From Cytophagales bacterium (GTDB lineage: Bacteria > Bacteroidota > Bacteroidia > Cytophagales > Cyclobacteriaceae), in the NCBI GenBank assembly GCA_003541895.1, contig DPLR01000059.1, positions 1 through 5,505 of the forward strand: a DNA stretch of 5,505 bases, in the 5' to 3' direction. The notes beneath the pieces are model-generated. The model was not told the origin of the DNA and searched no databases. It saw only the letters and a list, made by a program, of their open reading frames with translations. Shown here in pieces: positions 1 through 5,505 of this stretch (the first letter of the stretch is position 1; each line of letters opens with the position of its first letter). The translations under genes were made by a program, and so were the position numbers.

Positions 1-1039
1 TCTTCGTTCCGGTATCGGCCTGCTGATAATTATTGGTAACGGCTACCGAATAAAATTCGCCCATGGAGTGATCACCTTTCAAAATGCAGGATGGATACTT
101 CCAGGTAATGGCCGATCCTGTTTCTACTTGTGTCCATGAAATTTTCGAATGATCACCCGCACATAAACCACGCTTGGTAACAAAATTGTAAATGCCTCCC
201 TTGCCTTCCTTATCGCCAGGATACCAGTTCTGCACCGTGCTGTATTTGATCTCGGCATCTTTCATCGCATACAGTTCAACCACGGCTGCGTGCAATTGAT
301 TCTCATCGCGCATCGGAGCCGTGCATCCTTCGAGGTAACTTACATACGATCCTTCTTCTGCCACGATCAAAGTTCTTTCAAACTGCCCGGTATTTGCAGC
401 GTTGATTCTGAAATAGGTGGAAAGTTCCATTGGACAGCGCACGCCTTTGGGAATGTAACAGAAAGACCCATCGCTGAATACGGCTGAGTTGAGTGCGGCA
501 AAATAGTTGTCGCTCATAGGCACCACACTTCCTAAATATTTTTTTATCAATTCTGGATGTTCGCGCACTGCTTCACTGAATGAGCAGAAGATTACACCCA
601 GTTCTTTCAGCTTGTCTTTAAAAGTCGTTGCCACAGAAATGCTGTCAATCACGGCATCAACAGCTACACCGGTCAATCGCTTTTGTTCGGTCAATGAAAT
701 ACCCAGCTTCTCAAATGTTTTGATCAACTCGGGGTCTACTTCTTCAAGGCTATTGGGTTTTACTTTTTGCTTTGGTGCTGAATAATAAATAATGTCTTGG
801 AAGTTGATTTCGGGATACTTGACATTGGCCCATTTTGGTTCGGTCATTTTTTGCCAAGCGCGAAATGCCTTCAGCCGCCACTCGAGCAGCCATTCAGGCT
901 CTTGCTTTTTGGATGAGATAAACCGGATGGTATCCTCGTTGAGTCCTTTCGGAGATTCTTCAGCCTCTAGGTTAACCGTCCAGCCGTGCTCGTATTCCTT
1001 TGAAGTAATCTCTTCTAAAACTTGATTGTCCTTCGCCAT
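1..1039 (-). CDS. sufB: Fe-S cluster assembly scaffold protein SufB (C-terminus cut by window edge)
   Basis: The minus strand reads open from an ATG at 1039-1037 to the left edge, giving 346 residues plus one base. SufB is the scaffold subunit of the cytosolic SufBCD complex, on which Fe-S clusters are assembled from sulfur delivered by SufS and its partners. Family landmarks are strong: [17 protein letters not shown] (about 197-213), [20 protein letters not shown] (235-254), [12 protein letters not shown] (265-276), NFVTKRGLC (285-293), [17 protein letters not shown] (301-317) and [20 protein letters not shown] (327-346). Cys239 in EGCTAP aligns with the Cys of the same motif in E. coli SufB, which is implicated in sulfur transfer. 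Full-length SufB is about 480 residues, so roughly 135 are missing, including the region with the C-terminal conserved Cys and Glu. The start is the only sensible ATG; the leader before it is A/T-rich with no Shine-Dalgarno. sufC, sufD and sufS probably follow off the left edge. Identification is firm. Confidence 0.97.
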   Translation of the reverse strand, partial: MAKDNQVLEEITSKEYEHGWTVNLEAEESPKGLNEDTIRFISSKKQEPEWLLEWRLKAFRAWQKMTEPKWANVKYPEINFQDIIYYSAPKQKVKPNSLEEVDPELIKTFEKLGISLTEQKRLTGVAVDAVIDSISVATTFKDKLKELGVIFCSFSEAVREHPELIKKYLGSVVPMSDNYFAALNSAVFSDGSFCYIPKGVRCPMELSTYFRINAANTGQFERTLIVAEEGSYVSYLEGCTAPMRDENQLHAAVVELYAMKDAEIKYSTVQNWYPGDKEGKGGIYNFVTKRGLCAGDHSKISWTQVETGSAITWKYPSCILKGDHSMGEFYSVAVTNNYQQADTGTK

Positions 1040-1047
1040 TTGAAGCT

Positions 1048-1060
1048 AATTAGACTAATT
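1048..1060. promoter_or_regulatory. Inverted repeat AATTAG-A-CTAATT in the sufB leader
   Basis: Two perfect 6-base arms are separated by one base. The repeat lies between the proposed sufB transcription start (near 1068) and its ATG (1039), at roughly +9 to +21, a position where a bound repressor could block transcription. The arms are mostly A/T, so a chance origin is quite possible. No known regulator site was recognised. Confidence 0.25.
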
Positions 1061-1074
1061 TTAAATAAAACCCT

Positions 1075-1082
1075 CAAAATTA
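1075..1082 (-). promoter_or_regulatory. Candidate -7 promoter element for sufB
   Basis: Read on the minus strand this is TAATTTTG, an exact match to the Bacteroidota -7 consensus TAnnTTTG. It ends 35 bases before the sufB ATG, which would put the transcription start near 1068 and give a leader of about 29 bases. There is no TTG on the minus strand 17-23 bases upstream, so the usual -33 box is missing; the nearest upstream TTG in range is 28 bases away. The match is seen directly; promoter activity is inferred. Confidence 0.45.
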
Positions 1083-1094
1083 CAACAAATTCTA

Positions 1095-1106
1095 AACCTG
1101 AAGGTT
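1095..1106. promoter_or_regulatory. Inverted repeat AACCT-GA-AGGTT upstream of sufB -7 box
   Basis: Perfect 5-base arms are separated by two bases. Its near edge is 12 bases upstream of the sufB -7 element, so it covers the area where a -33 box would normally lie. An activator or repressor site for sufB is possible. The symmetry is seen directly; the function is a guess. Confidence 0.3.
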
Positions 1107-1148
1107 CAGCCAATCAGAATATTTAGTAATTATTATCACGTTACTCGA

Positions 1149-1162
1149 AACGAACAATCGTT
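1149..1162. promoter_or_regulatory. Inverted repeat AACGA-ACAA-TCGTT upstream of the acyl-CoA synthetase gene
   Basis: Perfect 5-base arms with a 4-base spacer sit 54 bases before the fadD ATG in the divergent intergenic region. Such a place would suit an operator for a TetR-type fatty-acid regulator, but the sequence does not match any operator I recognise. I found no TAnnTTTG element for fadD between 1100 and 1216, so its promoter is not identified. Confidence 0.22.
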
Positions 1163-1216
1163 GCTAATCCATGAAATTTTCACCTATTTGGGCTTTTATC
1201 CTTAGACGAAATATTA

Positions 1217-2893
1217 ATGGCAGACTTTCCCTGGTTTAAGAAATATCCTGTTGGCATTCCTCACGAGATCGGTGCGCTTGAATTTAATTCCCTTGTAGAA
1301 CTTTTTGAGACCTCTTCGAAAAAGTTTTCCGACACTGTGGCCTATGACAATTTAGGCGGCCAACTGACTTACAATGAAGTCGATAAACTTTCAACTGATT
1401 TTGCTGCCTACCTTCAAAAGGATCTTGGCTTGAAAAAGGGTGAACGTATCGCGATACAGATGCCAAATCTTTTGCAGTTTCCAGTTGCGTTTATTGGAGC
1501 ATTGAAAGCAGGATTGATTGTTGTGAACACAAATCCACTGTACACGGCTCGTGAGATGGAGCATCAATTTAAAGATGCAGGAATTTCTGCGCTGGTAATT
1601 GTTGCCAACTTTGCGCACAACCTTGAAACCATCATTGATAAAGTCCCAGCCAAACATTACATCGTAACTGAGATGGGTGATTTGGTAGGTGGTTTCAAAG
1701 GATGGCTTGTGAATTTTGTAGTGAAGTATATTAAGAAATTAGTACACTCCTATAACCTTCCGCACGCACTTTCTTTTAAGGCGGCATTGAAGAAAGGAGC
1801 AAATCTGAAATTGGATAAGCCTCAAATCGATCGCGAAGATGTTGCCGTTCTTCAATATACAGGTGGAACCACCGGTATTTCGAAAGGAGCACAACTTTCA
1901 CATCGCAATTTGATCGCACACAATATGATGATCAGGCATTGGTTTAGTCCACTTTTGAAAGAAACCAACCAGCAGGAGATTGTGATCACTGCCATCCCTA
2001 TGTACCACATTTTTGCCTTGTCGGTGAATTTGACCTTGATGTATTACAGCGGACTCAAAATTGTGTTGATCACCGACCCGCGCGACATGAACGGGTTTAT
2101 GAAGGAATTGGCCAAGCACAAATTTTCGATTATTCTCGGAGTAAATACTTTATTCAACGGAATGCTGAATCATCCGCTTTTTAAAACGATGGACTTCTCT
2201 CGCTTGCGCGGAGCAGTAGGTGGTGGCATGGCCGTGCAAGATGCCGTGGCCATTAAATGGACAGAAATAACGAAGAGTCCATTGGTAGAAGGATATGGGT
2301 TGAGCGAAACTTCACCCGTATTGTGTTGTAATCCATTGGATGGAAACCACAAACGCGGCACCATCGGTTTGCCAATGCCAAGCACTGAAGTGGCTATTTT
2401 CGATGATGATGGAAATCAGCTGTCACAAGGAGAGACAGGTGAGATTTGTGCACGCGGCCCGCAGGTAATGCGTGGCTATTGGCAAAAAGACAATGAAGGA
2501 GTTTTCTTTAACAACGAATGGTTTCGCACAGGAGATATTGGGCTGATGGATGCCGAAGGGTATTTCAAAATTGTGGATCGCAAAAAAGACATGATCAAAG
2601 TTTCGGGCTTCAATGTTTTTCCCAATGAAATTGAAAATGTGCTGGCCTCTAATCCAAAAGTACTGGAGGTTGCGGCCATTGGTGTTCCAGATGTAAAATC
2701 AGGCGAAGTGATTAAGGCTTTTGTAGTGAAGAAAGACCCAAGCCTTACGGAAGAAGAGTTAAAAAAATATTGTCATGAAAATCTCACCAACTATAAAGTG
2801 CCTAAGTATTTTGTGTTTCGAACGGAACTCCCCAAGAGCAATGTGGGTAAAATCTTACGGAGAACACTAAAGGAAGAAGAGGCAAAAGCTTAA
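1217..2893 (+). CDS. fadD: Long-chain fatty acid--CoA ligase (FadD-type acyl-CoA synthetase)
   Basis: This complete 558-residue protein has about the length of E. coli FadD (561). It would activate fatty acids in two steps, forming an acyl-adenylate with ATP and then the CoA thioester, at the inner face of the membrane. The adenylate-forming motifs are all present: the phosphate loop YTGGTTGISKG (214-224; Ile-Ser where many members have x-Pro), PMYHIF (261-266), GYGLSETSP (359-367), RTGD (437-440) with the ribose-binding Asp440, and DRKKDMIKVSGFNVFPNEIE (454-473), which contains the hinge and linker. The C-terminal PKSNVGKILRR (539-549) carries the likely catalytic Lys545. The ATG at 1217 puts the typical FPW..KYP N-terminus at residues 4-11; no Shine-Dalgarno precedes it. 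The gene is divergent from sufB and lies 36 bases before the propeller gene, with which it may share a transcript. The chain-length preference cannot be read from sequence; medium-chain substrates remain possible. Confidence 0.94.
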   Translation: MADFPWFKKYPVGIPHEIGALEFNSLVELFETSSKKFSDTVAYDNLGGQLTYNEVDKLSTDFAAYLQKDLGLKKGERIAIQMPNLLQFPVAFIGALKAGLIVVNTNPLYTAREMEHQFKDAGISALVIVANFAHNLETIIDKVPAKHYIVTEMGDLVGGFKGWLVNFVVKYIKKLVHSYNLPHALSFKAALKKGANLKLDKPQIDREDVAVLQYTGGTTGISKGAQLSHRNLIAHNMMIRHWFSPLLKETNQQEIVITAIPMYHIFALSVNLTLMYYSGLKIVLITDPRDMNGFMKELAKHKFSIILGVNTLFNGMLNHPLFKTMDFSRLRGAVGGGMAVQDAVAIKWTEITKSPLVEGYGLSETSPVLCCNPLDGNHKRGTIGLPMPSTEVAIFDDDGNQLSQGETGEICARGPQVMRGYWQKDNEGVFFNNEWFRTGDIGLMDAEGYFKIVDRKKDMIKVSGFNVFPNEIENVLASNPKVLEVAAIGVPDVKSGEVIKAFVVKKDPSLTEEELKKYCHENLTNYKVPKYFVFRTELPKSNVGKILRRTLKEEEAKA

Positions 2894-2896
2894 GTA

Positions 2897-2915
2897 TCAA
2901 TTCTCAATTCTCAAT
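2897..2915 (+). repeat. Short tandem repeat of TCAATTC (2.7 copies)
   Basis: The heptamer TCAATTC occurs twice in full and then as TCAAT, filling half of the 36-base gap between fadD and the next gene. No hairpin or terminator is visible in this gap, so read-through from fadD is plausible. The repeat may be simple slippage or a genome-wide intergenic element; this cannot be decided from one copy. Confidence 0.6.
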
Positions 2916-2929
2916 CAGTCTAATCATCA

Positions 2930-4003
2930 ATGAAAAAACTTTTTTTGAGCAACTTTATTTTGCTCGTCATTTCAATTCAAGTGCTGGCTCAGCAGAATGA
3001 TTCCATTCATTACGCTCGCGAAAAACATTTTAAGAATGTACGTCAACTTACGTTTGGTGCCGACAATGCGGAAGCGTATTGGAGTTTCGACAGCAAGAGT
3101 GTAACCTTCCAATCGAACAACAAAGATTGGGGATTGAATTGCGATCAGATTTTTTTTATGGCAGTCGATGGAACCGATCTTAGTAAAGGAGCAAAACCTC
3201 AAATGATCAGTACAGGCATGGGAAGAACTACGTGCTCTTTCTTTCTGCCGGGCAACAAACAAATTCTTTATGCCTCTACTCATTTGGGCGGAAAGGATTG
3301 TCCCAAAGACGTAGAACGAAAGCCGGGAGGAAAATATTTGTGGCCGGTCTATGATACCTACGATATTTTTGTGGCCGATCTGAAAGGAAAAACCAAAAAG
3401 CAACTCACCAATTCCAACGGGTACGATGCAGAAGCAACGGTTTCACCGAAAGGTGATAAAATCGTTTTCACTTCTACGCGCAATGGCGATTTGGATTTGT
3501 ATGTTATGGATATCAATGGAAAAAATGTAAAGCAAATTACCCATGAATTAGGGTACGATGGTGGCGCTTTCTTTTCGCCCGATGGAAAGAAAATTGTATT
3601 CCGTGCTTCGCGCTTCAAAACGGACGAAGAAAAAAAAGAATATCAAGATTATTTGAAACAAGGTTTAGTTGCACCCACGGCCATGGAACTATTTGTTTGT
3701 AACGTAGATGGCTCGGACTTGAAACAAATAACACATTTGGGCAAAGCGAATTGGGCTCCGTTCTATCATCCATCGGGCAAGAAAATTATCTTCAGTTCAA
3801 ACCACAAAGGCAAGCGAGGATTTGAATTTAATTTGTTCATGATCAATGAAGACGGCACCGGCCTGAAGCAAATCAGTTACGATAAAGTCTTTGATTCATT
3901 CCCGATGTTCTCACCGGATGGTAAACGAATTATTTTTTCGTCTAACCGAAATAACGGGGGTACACGAAACACAAATTTGTTTGTGGCTGATTGGATTGAT
4001 TAA
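2930..4003 (+). CDS. Secreted TolB-like PD40 beta-propeller protein
   Basis: The 357-residue product begins with a Sec signal peptide: Lys2-Lys3, a hydrophobic stretch (4-18) and a VLA-QQ cleavage site after Ala20. There is no lipobox Cys, so a soluble periplasmic or exported protein is expected. Six repeats of the pattern 'KQLT..(10)..FSPDGKKIVFxSxR..LFVxxxDG' start near residues 36, 92, 157, 201, 265 and 313, matching the six-bladed propeller of TolB. Clear copies are VSPKGDKIVFTS (171-182), FSPDGKKIVFRAS (215-227) and FSPDGKRIIFSSNR (327-340). Unlike TolB it lacks the N-terminal domain, and no tolQRA or pal gene is adjacent, so a Tol-system role is not supported. Two insertions stand out: a Cys-containing loop (about 118-144, with Cys124; Cys102 nearby) and a charged, probably helical segment (229-250). 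The role is unknown; binding of protein or glycan ligands is typical of such propellers. Family assignment is secure, function is not. Confidence 0.9.
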   Translation: MKKLFLSNFILLVISIQVLAQQNDSIHYAREKHFKNVRQLTFGADNAEAYWSFDSKSVTFQSNNKDWGLNCDQIFFMAVDGTDLSKGAKPQMISTGMGRTTCSFFLPGNKQILYASTHLGGKDCPKDVERKPGGKYLWPVYDTYDIFVADLKGKTKKQLTNSNGYDAEATVSPKGDKIVFTSTRNGDLDLYVMDINGKNVKQITHELGYDGGAFFSPDGKKIVFRASRFKTDEEKKEYQDYLKQGLVAPTAMELFVCNVDGSDLKQITHLGKANWAPFYHPSGKKIIFSSNHKGKRGFEFNLFMINEDGTGLKQISYDKVFDSFPMFSPDGKRIIFSSNRNNGGTRNTNLFVADWID

Positions 4004-4008
4004 TTTTG
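3981..4008 (+). promoter_or_regulatory. Candidate promoter for the cupin gene (TTG-N17-TAATTTTG)
   Basis: TTG at 3981-3983 and TAATTTTG at 4001-4008 are separated by 17 bases, matching the Bacteroidota arrangement of a -33 TTG and a -7 TAnnTTTG. The -7 element begins with the TAA stop codon of the propeller gene. Transcription would start around 4012-4016, next to the ATG at 4015, implying a leaderless message or use of the next in-frame ATG at 4060. The match is seen directly; activity is inferred. Confidence 0.42.
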
Positions 4009-4014
4009 ACGCAC

Positions 4015-4536
4015 ATGAAAAACTTTACGACATCCGCTTCAACTTTGAAAGAAGAAGTAATGAAATCAGTGGAGGCTCACCTGGCCGAAAAAAACCTGAC
4101 CATTGCTTCGCACGATTTCTCTCGTCCCTGGGGAGGTTTCTTTGTAATCGATGAATCTCTCGCTGATCAGTTCATTCAAAATTATTTTCCACACTTTAAA
4201 GCCGCAGATCTAAAACTGGCCGGAAAATTAAGTCCTAAGATTTTAGTAGTGGCGCCTGGCAAGCGATTGTCCTGGCAATATCACCACAGGCGCGCAGAGA
4301 TTTGGAAATTGATTGGTGGTGTAGCTGGAGTTGTGACAAGTGAATCAGATACAGAAGGCCCTTTGCATAAGCTGGCCATTGAAGAAATTATTCAACTCAA
4401 ACAAGGGCAGCGTCACCGCTTAATCGGGTTGCCTGAAGGTTGGGGGGTGATTGCCGAGATCTGGCGTCACACCGATGCTAAAAATCCTTCGGATGAAAAT
4501 GACATTGTACGCGTACAAGATGATTTTGGAAGGTAA
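4015..4536 (+). CDS. Stand-alone cupin, type II mannose-6-phosphate isomerase-like
   Basis: From the ATG at 4015 this encodes 173 residues; an in-frame TTG at 4006 would add three and an ATG at 4060 would remove fifteen. I prefer 4015 as the first ATG, without Shine-Dalgarno support for any. The core resembles the C-terminal isomerase domain of bifunctional mannose-1-phosphate guanylyltransferase/mannose-6-phosphate isomerases: SRPWGGFFVID (36-46), PGKRLSWQYHHRRAEIWKLI (81-100), QRHRL (132-136) and the terminal ENDIVRVQDDFGR (161-173), equivalent to the family's DDIVR..D.YGR ending. Likely metal ligands by analogy are Gln88, His90, Glu95 and His134. The nucleotidyltransferase domain is absent, and the family's HHHRxEHW reads HHRRAEIW here, so substrate may differ. 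Residues 1-35 are a non-cupin, partly helical extension. It starts 11 bases after the propeller gene and precedes a sugar isomerase-like gene, consistent with a sugar-phosphate role. Family is well supported; the exact reaction is not known. Confidence 0.82.
   Translation: MKNFTTSASTLKEEVMKSVEAHLAEKNLTIASHDFSRPWGGFFVIDESLADQFIQNYFPHFKAADLKLAGKLSPKILVVAPGKRLSWQYHHRRAEIWKLIGGVAGVVTSESDTEGPLHKLAIEEIIQLKQGQRHRLIGLPEGWGVIAEIWRHTDAKNPSDENDIVRVQDDFGR
4505..4518. repeat. Perfect 14-base palindrome TTGTACGCGTACAA inside the cupin gene
   Basis: Every base pairs with its partner with no spacer. It spans the codons for Ile-Val-Arg-Val-Gln near the conserved C-terminal DIVR motif, ending 18 bases before the stop codon's last base. 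The coding constraint explains GTACGC but not the full symmetry. It could be a protein-binding site or chance. Confidence 0.5.
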
Positions 4537-4553
4537 TTCTAAAATTACTTTTC
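4526..4553 (+). promoter_or_regulatory. Weak candidate promoter for the sugar isomerase-like gene
   Basis: TTG at 4526-4528 lies 17 bases before TACTTTTC at 4546-4553, which differs from TAnnTTTG only in the last base. Transcription would begin near 4558-4561, about 25 bases before the ATG at 4584. A second near-match, TTAATTTG at 4571-4578, lacks a correctly spaced TTG. The element overlaps the inverted repeat at 4533-4548, so the two readings compete. Confidence 0.25.
4533..4552 (+). terminator. Weak terminator-like hairpin GTAATT-CTAA-AATTAC-TTTT
   Basis: Six-base arms with a 4-base loop (4533-4548) are followed by four T residues, and the TAA stop of the cupin gene forms part of the left arm. 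The stem has only one G-C pair, so it should be unstable and would at best terminate weakly. It may equally be chance in an A/T-rich gap. Confidence 0.2.
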
Positions 4554-4583
4554 AGACTTGATCTTTTACTTTAATTTGTGCGA

Positions 4584-5505
4584 ATGAAAAACATCAAAGG
4601 TCCTGCTATTTTTCTTGCGCAGTTTTTAGGAGATGAGCCTCCGTTCGATAATTTAAAATCCATTTGCAAGTGGGCAGCATCGCTTGGGTTTGTTGGTGTG
4701 CAAATTCCTACGTGGGATGCGCGCGTGATCAACCTTAAGCTCGCGGCCGAAAGCAAAGATTACGCAGATGAATTGAGAGGGACCGTGGAGTCGTGTGGTT
4801 TGCAAATCTCAGAGTTGTCAACTCACTTGCAAGGACAGTTGGTAGCCGTTCATCCTGCTTACGATGTTATGTTTGATGCCTTTGCACCAAAGGAAGTGCA
4901 CGGTAAATCGAAAGAGCGCACCGCATGGGCAGTTGATCAATTGAAACTCGCGGCTAAGGCCAGCAAGAATTTAGGATTGAATGCACACGCCACATTTTCA
5001 GGTGCTTTGATGTGGCACACGGTTTATCCCTGGCCACAGCGACCTGCAGGTTTGGTGGAAGATGGATTTAAAGAACTGGCCAAACGCTGGTTGCCCATTT
5101 TAAATGCGTTCGACAAGGCTGGTGTAAATCTTTGTTATGAAATCCATCCGGGCGAAGACTTGCATGACGGAGTTACTTTCGAACGTTTCTGGGAAGCAAC
5201 CGGAAAACATTCTCGCGCCAATATTCTTTACGACCCAAGCCATTTTGTTTTGCAGCAATTGGATTATTTGCAGTACATCGATTTTTATCACGAGTTCATC
5301 AAGATGTTTCATGTAAAAGATGCTGAATTCAATCCAACCGGAAAGAGTGGAGTTTATGGAGGCTACCAGGATTGGATCAATCGGCCGGGAAGATTCAGAT
5401 CGGTGGGTGATGGACAAGTGGATTTCAAAGCGATCTTTGCCAAGCTAGCCCAATATGATTACGATGGATGGGCCGTGTTAGAGTGGGAGTGCTGCATCAA
5501 ACATC
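4584..5505 (+). CDS. Sugar phosphate isomerase/epimerase-like TIM-barrel protein (C-terminus cut by window edge)
   Basis: The frame is open from the ATG at 4584 to the right edge, giving 307 residues plus one base. The sequence fits the xylose isomerase-like / AP endonuclease family 2 TIM barrel, whose members isomerise or epimerise sugars and related compounds using a divalent metal. By analogy with that fold, likely metal ligands are Glu186 (LCYEIHPGED, 183-192), Asp217 (LYDPSHF, 215-221), His243 (MFHVKDAE, 241-248) and Glu300 (AVLEWE, 297-302); His220 may also contribute. Early strands are visible at FVGVQIPTWD (36-45) and LQISELSTHL (73-82). The last visible residues, LEWECCIKH, are the usual end of the barrel, so perhaps 30-50 residues are missing. 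No signal peptide is present, so it should be cytoplasmic. It follows the cupin gene by 47 bases and may form a carbohydrate pair with it. The substrate cannot be named; an inositol or keto-sugar enzyme is possible. Confidence 0.88.
   Translation, partial: MKNIKGPAIFLAQFLGDEPPFDNLKSICKWAASLGFVGVQIPTWDARVINLKLAAESKDYADELRGTVESCGLQISELSTHLQGQLVAVHPAYDVMFDAFAPKEVHGKSKERTAWAVDQLKLAAKASKNLGLNAHATFSGALMWHTVYPWPQRPAGLVEDGFKELAKRWLPILNAFDKAGVNLCYEIHPGEDLHDGVTFERFWEATGKHSRANILYDPSHFVLQQLDYLQYIDFYHEFIKMFHVKDAEFNPTGKSGVYGGYQDWINRPGRFRSVGDGQVDFKAIFAKLAQYDYDGWAVLEWECCIKH

Noticed and set aside
539..545. Seven-base A/T run in sufB as a possible frameshift site
   Set aside because: The reading frame continues correctly on both sides with conserved SufB sequence, so no shift is needed.
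290..1025. Three plus-strand open frames of 65, 92 and 77 codons
   Set aside because: They lie antisense to sufB, whose frame is clearly coding, and their translations resemble no protein family.
1040..1216. A small RNA or riboswitch in the divergent region
   Set aside because: Only short A/T-rich dyads are present, with no long stem, poly-T terminator or recognised riboswitch core.
1284..2679. Several minus-strand open frames inside the acyl-CoA synthetase gene
   Set aside because: They are antisense shadows of a gene with complete family motifs, and their translations have no recognisable domains.
2972..3403. Minus-strand open frame of 143 codons
   Set aside because: It is antisense to the propeller gene, with low-complexity, non-family composition and no start signal. 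It is the longest shadow but has no independent support.
4006..4014. TTG at 4006 as the cupin start
   Set aside because: It adds only three residues, lies within the -7 promoter motif and has an ATG just downstream, so 4015 is preferred.
3891..4154. Plus-strand open frame of 87 codons bridging the propeller and cupin genes
   Set aside because: It overlaps the conserved last blade of the propeller and the start of the cupin in another frame, and shows no family resemblance.
5100..5417. Minus-strand open frame of 105 codons
   Set aside because: It is antisense to the TIM-barrel gene, which carries the metal-ligand motifs in the sense frame.

Overview
The window looks like a chromosomal segment of a Bacteroidota bacterium, probably of the Cytophagales type. 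Three things point there. The protein sequences resemble that phylum. No start codon is preceded by a clear Shine-Dalgarno sequence. Two intergenic or near-start sites carry TAATTTTG, an exact match to the phylum's -7 promoter consensus TAnnTTTG. Base composition is moderate, codon use looks even, and I see no mobile element, RNA gene, CRISPR array or sign of recent transfer. The taxon is an inference from style and similarity, not from a marker gene.

Layout: (1) Positions 1-1039 on the minus strand hold the N-terminal 346 residues of the Fe-S cluster scaffold protein SufB; its C-terminus and presumably the rest of a suf operon lie beyond the left edge. (2) A 177-base divergent intergenic region (1040-1216) has a -7 promoter motif for sufB and three short inverted repeats. 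(3) On the plus strand, 1217-2893 encodes a complete FadD-type long-chain acyl-CoA synthetase. (4) After 36 bases containing a TCAATTC tandem repeat comes 2930-4003, a secreted six-bladed PD40/TolB-like beta-propeller protein. (5) Next is 4015-4536, a small stand-alone cupin resembling the C-terminal isomerase domain of type II mannose-6-phosphate isomerases; its probable promoter overlaps the stop codon of the preceding gene. (6) 4584 to the right edge encodes a sugar phosphate isomerase/epimerase-like TIM-barrel protein, truncated by the window.

The four plus-strand genes are closely spaced (36, 11 and 47 bases) and could be partly co-transcribed, but promoter-like motifs before the cupin and the TIM-barrel gene suggest a separate carbohydrate pair. 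The acyl-CoA synthetase feeds fatty-acid use, the propeller protein acts outside the cytoplasm, and the last two genes look like sugar or sugar-phosphate enzymes. No shared pathway is evident.

I found no convincing new biological system. The better leads are regulatory: the palindrome that replaces a -33 box upstream of sufB, a possible leaderless start for the cupin gene, and a perfect 14-base palindrome inside the cupin coding region. No gene-free stretch exceeds 300 bases.
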